DNA from: CAWDPQ01 sp049642465
GTDB taxonomy: Bacteria > Acidobacteriota > Vicinamibacteria > Vicinamibacterales > 2-12-FULL-66-21
NCBI GenBank assembly: GCA_049642465.1
Contig: JBAROV010000006.1
Location: 1-19,882 of the forward strand
Length of the DNA stretch: 19,882 nt
Direction of reading: 5' to 3'
Part shown: positions 15,665-19,882 of the stretch, one piece after another
How the letters are laid out: the number at the start of each line of letters is the position of its first letter
How positions within the stretch are numbered: position 1 is the stretch's first letter
Made by a program: the position numbers and the translations under genes
Notes under the pieces: generated by a model
The model's database searches: none
What the model was told of the DNA's origin: nothing
What the model saw: the letters and a program-made list of their open reading frames with translations, nothing else

Positions 15665-16534
15665 CTACCCGCTACCTGTGCGCGGCATGGCCAGGATGAA
15701 CCGTGCCACCTGTGCAGGTTCATCCATCTGAACGAAGTGTCGAGCACCTGTCACAAGAATCAGCTCAGACCCGGGAAACAGTTGATGGAAACGCCGGGCC
15801 ACGCCTGCATTCAAGTACGGATCGGCATCGCCAAAGATGATCCGGACCGGTCGTTTGAACTCTCGAAGCTTCTGGAGCTTTTTGGTGCGTGACCTTATTG
15901 TGGGCAACAAGTCTTCGTTCAAGCGAAAGAACGCAGGACGAGCGCTGGGCGTGGCGTCGAACTGCTGATACAGCAGCGGCACAAATTGATCTCTGATCTC
16001 CGCGTCCCGGAAAAATCTCCCAACCTGCCACTGATACATGCGGCGGAAGATCCAATGATCGAACATCGCCGACACCGGCCGTGCGATATTCCTGACGATG
16101 GGTGTCGCGAACAGCCAAATTGCCTCAGGGGGCCGGAGCGACGGCATCGCGCCGTAGTAGGTATTCAACAATACCAGCCCCGCTACGCGCTCGGAATGGT
16201 CAAGCGCCCAGTCAATCGCCGGTGGACCAGAGGCGTCGTGCGCAACGAGGATGACTTGCTGAAGACGCAATTGCGTGATCACGGCATCGAGATCACCCAT
16301 TTGATTGGCCGCGGTATACGGATAGCCGAGCGGCTTATCCGAAGCGCCCCATCCAAGGAAATCAAAGGCAATGACTCGTCGCGGTGGCGAGAGGTAAGGA
16401 GTGAGACGGTCGTAGAGGTGCAGGTTGTCCGGGAATCCGTGCATCAGAATGATTGCCGGTTCGTCTCCCGGATACTCGCGGACGTAGATCCGGTGCTGAT
16501 TCCGCTGCACGAGAGTCTCTTTGCAGGCCGTCAT
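15665..16534 (-). CDS. alpha/beta hydrolase, haloalkane dehalogenase/epoxide hydrolase-like
   Basis: A 289-residue alpha/beta-fold hydrolase. The oxyanion loop is HGFPDN (32-37), followed by DFLGWGASDKP (58-68). The nucleophile elbow VAHDASG places Asp (D100) where esterases have Ser, which is the hallmark of haloalkane dehalogenases, fluoroacetate dehalogenases and epoxide hydrolases. The acid is D236 or D238 in GDADPYLN and the base H266 in GARHFVQMDEP. The cap domain spans about 135-215. The halide-binding Trp that follows the nucleophile in classic dehalogenases is Ala here, so the reaction is unclear. No signal peptide. The gene follows the ABM-domain gene by 35 bp on the same strand, probably as one operon. 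Confidence 0.88.
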   Translation of the reverse strand: MTACKETLVQRNQHRIYVREYPGDEPAIILMHGFPDNLHLYDRLTPYLSPPRRVIAFDFLGWGASDKPLGYPYTAANQMGDLDAVITQLRLQQVILVAHDASGPPAIDWALDHSERVAGLVLLNTYYGAMPSLRPPEAIWLFATPIVRNIARPVSAMFDHWIFRRMYQWQVGRFFRDAEIRDQFVPLLYQQFDATPSARPAFFRLNEDLLPTIRSRTKKLQKLREFKRPVRIIFGDADPYLNAGVARRFHQLFPGSELILVTGARHFVQMDEPAQVARFILAMPRTGSG

Positions 16535-16569
16535 ATGCTTGAAGAGGGCCTCAACCCGGCCGGCCCCTC

Positions 16570-16890
16570 CTAAATTGGAGCGGGCTCGTTGGTCGAAACG
16601 ACGTCATAGTGCGACGCCCTGGCGTCGTAGCGCGACAAGAGAGGGAGCCGGTCTTCGGGAATCACGGCTTTCTCGTGGTCTCGTCCCGCGATTGCGCGAA
16701 CGTCATCGACCGAATCCCACAGGATGATCGTGATGAATTCAATTTCATCGCCAACCGCTCGGCGCAGCAAGTAGCTGCCGCGAAATCCCTTCTTCTGGCT
16801 GAGTCCGGGCAGAAGCTCGGGCTTCAGATGTGATTCGTAAGCATCAGCGTGCTCGGGTTTCGTGGATCCATGCCAGACGCGGGCGATCAT
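16570..16890 (-). CDS. ABM-domain (antibiotic biosynthesis monooxygenase-like) protein
   Basis: A 106-residue small protein with the dimeric alpha-beta barrel fold: MIARVWHGSTKPEHADAY, then LPGLSQKKGFRGSYLLRR, then EIEFITIILWDSVDDVRAI. This architecture is shared by ABM monooxygenases, haem-degrading and stress-related small proteins, so the activity is open. I chose the ATG at 16890 over an upstream extension to 16947 because AGGAGG lies four bases before it and the extension would run into the promoter of the divergent toxin-antitoxin operon. It is the first gene of a likely two-gene operon with the alpha/beta hydrolase. Confidence 0.78.
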   Translation of the reverse strand: MIARVWHGSTKPEHADAYESHLKPELLPGLSQKKGFRGSYLLRRAVGDEIEFITIILWDSVDDVRAIAGRDHEKAVIPEDRLPLLSRYDARASHYDVVSTNEPAPI

Positions 16891-16894
16891 GAGG

Positions 16895-16900
16895 CCTCCT
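16895..16900 (-). promoter_or_regulatory. Shine-Dalgarno of the ABM-domain gene
   Basis: AGGAGG on the minus strand, four bases before the ATG at 16890, decides the start of the gene. It is the strongest ribosome site I saw in the window. Confidence 0.65.
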
Positions 16901-16923
16901 CGAGTGACGCGTGTCTTACGCAA

Positions 16924-16941
16924 AGCACTTTGTGCTAGAAT
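16924..16941 (+). promoter_or_regulatory. candidate toxin-antitoxin promoter and operator palindrome
   Basis: AGCAC-TTT-GTGCT (16924-16936) is a perfect inverted repeat that overlaps a -10-like TAGAAT at 16936-16941. A TGTACA palindrome follows at 16941-16946. A good -35 hexamer was not found. Palindromes over the promoter are the normal binding site of ribbon-helix-helix antitoxins, which repress their own operon; the link here is an inference. Confidence 0.5.
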
Positions 16942-16969
16942 GTACACAAACTAACACTAACCACCACAG

Positions 16970-17230
16970 ATGACGACAACTCTCTCTGTTCGCCTCGACA
17001 CCGACACCAAGAAGCGCCTCGAAGCACTCGCCAAGCGCGCTCGACGGTCGAAGTCCTTTCTTGCAGCTGAGGCCATCGCCGCCTTCGTTGAGGCGGAAAG
17101 CTGGCAGCTGGATGAGATTCAAAGCGGCATCAAGGAGCTCGATGAGCGCCGGGGTGTTCCACACCAGGACGTTGCGAACTGGCTCCGTTCGTGGGGTCGC
17201 AAGCGTGAACGAAAGGCGCCTCGCGTGTGA
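16970..17230 (+). CDS. ribbon-helix-helix antitoxin
   Basis: An 86-residue DNA-binding antitoxin of the CopG/ParD type. The N-terminal strand TTTLSVRLDTDTKKRLEALA and the helices through FLAAEAIAAFVEAE (residues 2-42) form the ribbon-helix-helix; the charged C-terminal half (WQLDEIQSGIKELDERRG and on) is the toxin-neutralising arm. Its stop TGA overlaps the GTG start of the ParE gene by four bases (GTGA), which is the standard antitoxin-first layout. It probably represses the operon through the palindrome just upstream and inhibits the toxin by direct contact. Confidence 0.9.
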   Translation: MTTTLSVRLDTDTKKRLEALAKRARRSKSFLAAEAIAAFVEAESWQLDEIQSGIKELDERRGVPHQDVANWLRSWGRKRERKAPRV

Positions 17231-17511
17231 CCATCGTCTGGTCGCCGCGAGCCATCGAGCATTTGGCTCATCTGCGCGAGTACATCGCACGCGACAGTCC
17301 GAACGCCGCCAACCGAATCGCGAGGGCACTGCTCGAATCTGTCGATCGCCTTGCTAAACTGCCCAATCTTGGCCGTCCTGGCCGCGTCGCCGGCACCCGA
17401 GAACTGGTCGTCTCCGGAACACCGTTCATCATCCCCTACAGGCTGCGAGGCGACCGCCTCGAGATCGTCGCCGTTTTCCACGCGAGGCAGAAATGGCCGA
17501 AGCAGTTGTGA
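17227..17511 (+). CDS. ParE/RelE-family toxin
   Basis: A 94-residue toxin of the RelE/ParE superfamily. The conserved layout is visible: WSPRAIEHLAHLREYIARDS at the N-terminus, then ARALLESVDRLAKLPNLGRPG, then the strands RELVVSG, PFIIPYRLRGDRLEIVAVFH and the tail ARQKWP. The sequence is closer to ParE than to ribosome-dependent RelE, so gyrase poisoning is the likely target, though motif reading cannot prove it. It starts with GTG within the antitoxin stop. The gene is complete and shows no frameshift, so the module is probably active. It converges on the DHFR-like gene with a 35-bp gap. Confidence 0.9.
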   Translation: MTIVWSPRAIEHLAHLREYIARDSPNAANRIARALLESVDRLAKLPNLGRPGRVAGTRELVVSGTPFIIPYRLRGDRLEIVAVFHARQKWPKQL

Positions 17512-17546
17512 GCTGCTCCGGCTGACGAGCGGTCGCCGCCCGATGG

Positions 17547-18095
<549 letters not shown>

Positions 18096-18221
18096 TAGGT
18101 AAGCGTATCGCCGATCCGACATGGTCTCATCAACGTCCCTCAAAGTGCGTTAACCGTGGGCGCGGCTCGAGACGGAATAGATCGCGGCCTCGCACCAGAT
18201 GAGCATGCGCGACGGGCCGTG

Positions 18222-18660
18222 TTACCGGCGAAGCGCGTTCCGAAACTCCTTCGGCGTCTGGCCGGTTTCCCGGCGAAAGAACCGACTGAAATAGCTCGGG
18301 TCCTCGAATCCGAGCGACGCTCCGACGCGAGCGGCGGATTCGTCGGTGTAGAGAAGCATGCGGCGCGCGCGCGACGCGAGCGTGCTGTCGAGCAGCCGTT
18401 TGGCGCGCTGGCCCGCGTACTGTGTACAGAGCACGCTCAGGTGCCCCGGGGTCACCGCCAGCTCCGCGGCGTAATCGGCGATCCGGTGCCGGCGCGCGGC
18501 ATCGCGCTCGACGAGATCGATGAGCGTGACGATCATGCCCTCGAGCGACCATCGCGCGCTGCAGCTGTTCGAGGATTCGCGCGACGGCGGGAAGACCTGG
18601 CACACGGTCTTCCAGGCCGAACACCGACCGCTTCGGCCCGGCGAGCCGTAGCGCCGCGCG
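18222..18660 (-). pseudogene. AraC-family regulator, frameshifted and 5'-truncated
   Basis: The C-terminal AraC double helix-turn-helix is intact: RIADYAAELAVTPGHLSVLC, then LLYTDESAARVGASLGFEDP, ending SYFSRFFRRETGQTPKEFR. Upstream, an AraC-like linker is readable only in another frame: LRLAGPKRSVFGLEDRVPG then LPAVARILEQLQRAMVAR (about 18540-18651). The frame change lies near 18540-18560. Residues LIDLVERDAARRHR suggest an additional small deletion just before the DNA-binding domain. No effector-binding cupin domain is present. An in-frame ATG-like start at 18746 would give a 174-residue protein, but its first 70 residues look random. I treat it as a decayed gene. Confidence 0.65.
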
Positions 18661-18815
18661 CGCACGCGGCCAACGCGGTATTCGCGGCCAACCACGTTCA
18701 TGATGGTGGATGGCGTCTGTGTTAACATCCGCGCGCACAAAGACATACGGTCGGAGTACGGTGGTCGGACTGTCGCGAATGGAAGCGAGCCTGTGGCCGG
18801 TCCACTCCATAAGTA

Positions 18816-18822
18816 GTTAGGC
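18816..18822 (+). repeat. integron-like core site GTTAGGC (tentative)
   Basis: The heptamer fits the attC/attI core consensus GTTRRRY and stands 30 bp before the start of the third DUF1801 gene, where a cassette junction would be expected. No matching inverse core or folded stem is evident upstream, and the consensus is common by chance. Confidence 0.2.
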
Positions 18823-18852
18823 GCCGGGAACCGGCAATCACGGACTATCTAC

Positions 18853-19296
18853 ATGGCCGAAAACAAGACCAAGCCCACCGACGCTCGCGTCGAGGACTAC
18901 ATCGCCTCAAGAGCCAACGCGCAGCAACGCACCGACTGCCGGGAGTTGATGGTTCTGTTCAAGAAAGTCACCCGGCACTCACCAAGAATGTGGGGACCCA
19001 GCATCGTCGGTTATGGCTCCTACCGGTACACCTACGAGAGTGGACGAACTGGGGAAGCCCCTTTGACGGGCTTTGCCATCCGTGGCCGAGAACTGGTGGT
19101 CTACCTGGTGGCTGAAGGAGAGGAGCAAAGATCCTTGCTGTCCAAGCTTGGCAAGCACAAGATGGGCAAGTCTTGCCTGTACTTCAAGCAGCTTGCTGAT
19201 CTTGATAGGTCGGCGCTCGAAAAGCTTGTCGTCGGTTCGGTCGCGGATGTAAAGCGGCGCTATGGGTCGCCTAAGCCGAACACTTCATCGAAATAG
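18853..19296 (+). CDS. DUF1801 family protein, cassette-like
   Basis: A 147-residue complete DUF1801/YdhG protein. The domain runs from DARVEDYIASRANAQQRTDC through MVLFKKVTRHSPRMWGPSIVGYGSY and the family-typical ELVVYLVAEGEE, LLSKLGKHKMGKSCLYFKQL to DLDRSALEKLVVGSVADVK. It is the third DUF1801 gene in about 4.6 kb but differs from the first two: no basic N-terminal tail, and a codon choice with many A- and T-ending codons (TCA, CCA, AGA, GGT, TAT, AGT, TTT) compared with the GC-ending neighbours. That suggests recent horizontal arrival. DUF1801 genes are frequent in environmental integron cassettes, and possible core sites flank this one. Confidence 0.88.
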   Translation: MAENKTKPTDARVEDYIASRANAQQRTDCRELMVLFKKVTRHSPRMWGPSIVGYGSYRYTYESGRTGEAPLTGFAIRGRELVVYLVAEGEEQRSLLSKLGKHKMGKSCLYFKQLADLDRSALEKLVVGSVADVKRRYGSPKPNTSSK

Positions 19297-19302
19297 GGCA
19301 TC

Positions 19303-19371
19303 ACCCAGCCGCCGAACTTAAAGCCCTTGGTGGGAATCCTCCCGCGGTCCTCAGCTTTCCTACCGTTGGGT
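19303..19371 (+). repeat. possible attC-like imperfect stem structure (tentative)
   Basis: Seven bases after the DUF1801 stop begins ACCCAGC (19303-19309), which is one mismatch from the inverse of GTTGGGT at 19365-19371. Inside them, AAAGC (19320-19324) pairs with GCTTT (19354-19358), and GGGA-ATCC-TCCC (19332-19343) forms a central hairpin. The nested layout and the 69-bp length resemble integron attC sites, but the outer arm is imperfect and spacers are uneven. Confidence 0.25.
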
Positions 19372-19503
19372 TGTTCGACTCGAGGGTAGCCACGCAGGCG
19401 TACCTTCCTCCCACTGATTGTCGGTTACCAGCCTGCGCGCCGACATCCTCAATCGGCCGCAACAGCGAGAAGCTTCGCCGCTCCCCCGTTCACCGAGTAC
19501 TGA

Positions 19504-19882
19504 CGCGCGGGGAACGTCACGTTCCGGCCGCCGCCAGATCGGCGCTCCCAGACAGCGAAGCGGCGCGAGCTCCTCGAACAGAAGGTGCTGCCGAAGTTGT
19601 CGGAGCCAGTCCGGTATACGAGTTCGCTCGGCGCCGCTCTCCCCGTGCTGGTGCAATCGGTTAAAGAACAGGGTTTCGAAGGGCTCGTTGCCAAGGGCCG
19701 CAACAGCGTGTACGAGCCGGGACTGCGCACCGGCGCGTGGATGAAGATGCGCGTCAACCGCGATCAGGCGTTCGTGATCGGCGGCTACACACGTGGAACG
19801 AAGACTTTCGGTGCGCTGATCTTTGGCTACTACGAGGGCGAGAAGTTGATCTACGTCGCGAGAACCCGCAACGGCTTCACAC
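19504..19882 (+). pseudogene. 3' part of an ATP-dependent DNA ligase (LigD-type), 5' truncated
   Basis: An open frame that runs off the window edge. It encodes KRRELLEQKVLPKLSEPVRY, then VKEQGFEGLVAKGRNSVYEP with ligase motif IV (EGLVAK), then GAWMKMRVNRDQAFVIGGYT with motif V, and then FGYYEGEKLIYVARTRNGFT, which opens the OB-fold domain of LigD-type ligases. The N-terminal nucleotidyltransferase portion with the KxDG lysine is missing: an in-frame stop stands at 19501-19503, and only about 200 bp without ligase similarity separates it from the DUF1801 gene. There is no good start codon. In bacteria such ligases act with Ku in end joining. The continuation past the window could still be intact at the 3' end. 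Confidence 0.75.

Overview
The window is about 20 kb of GC-rich bacterial chromosome with dense, mostly minus-strand gene packing. The gene mix (ROK kinase with PIG-L deacetylase, c-type haem motifs joined to thrombospondin type 3 repeats, several DUF1801 proteins, a LigD-like ligase end, an ECF sigma remnant) is what I would expect from a soil bacterium, possibly Acidobacteriota. That placement is an inference from style, because no marker gene is present. No rRNA, tRNA, CRISPR array, integrase or transposase was seen.

Region 1 (1-3465): a minus-strand operon of a ROK-family sugar kinase-like protein and a PIG-L deacetylase that overlap by ATGA, divergent from an M24 Xaa-Pro dipeptidase-like gene. 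Region 2 (3504-7702): a P1B heavy-metal ATPase with a TPC transport motif, and a secreted protein with two CxxCH haem sites plus calcium-binding thrombospondin type 3 repeats. Region 3 (7869-10721): a membrane-anchored PAS-PAS-GGDEF-EAL cyclic-di-GMP protein. Region 4 (10909-14060): the most unusual unit, a leaderless M4-like HEFGH metallopeptidase overlapping by 19 bp a ComEC/Rec2-like metallo-beta-lactamase hydrolase with its own Shine-Dalgarno inside the peptidase gene.

Region 5 (14061-19882) is an accessory, partly decayed zone of small genes: an ECF sigma (SigJ-like) remnant, two tandem DUF1801 proteins with basic tails, an alpha/beta hydrolase with an ABM-domain protein, a ribbon-helix-helix/ParE toxin-antitoxin operon with a palindrome in its promoter, a DHFR/RibD-like reductase, a frameshifted AraC regulator, a third DUF1801 gene with foreign-looking codon use flanked by integron-like core sites, and the 3' part of an ATP-dependent DNA ligase that lacks its catalytic half. 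The remnants show that this end of the window has undergone repeated insertion and deletion.

The best candidate for an undescribed system is the metallopeptidase/MBL pair. Second are the cassette-like DUF1801 gene and the haem/TSP3 secreted protein.
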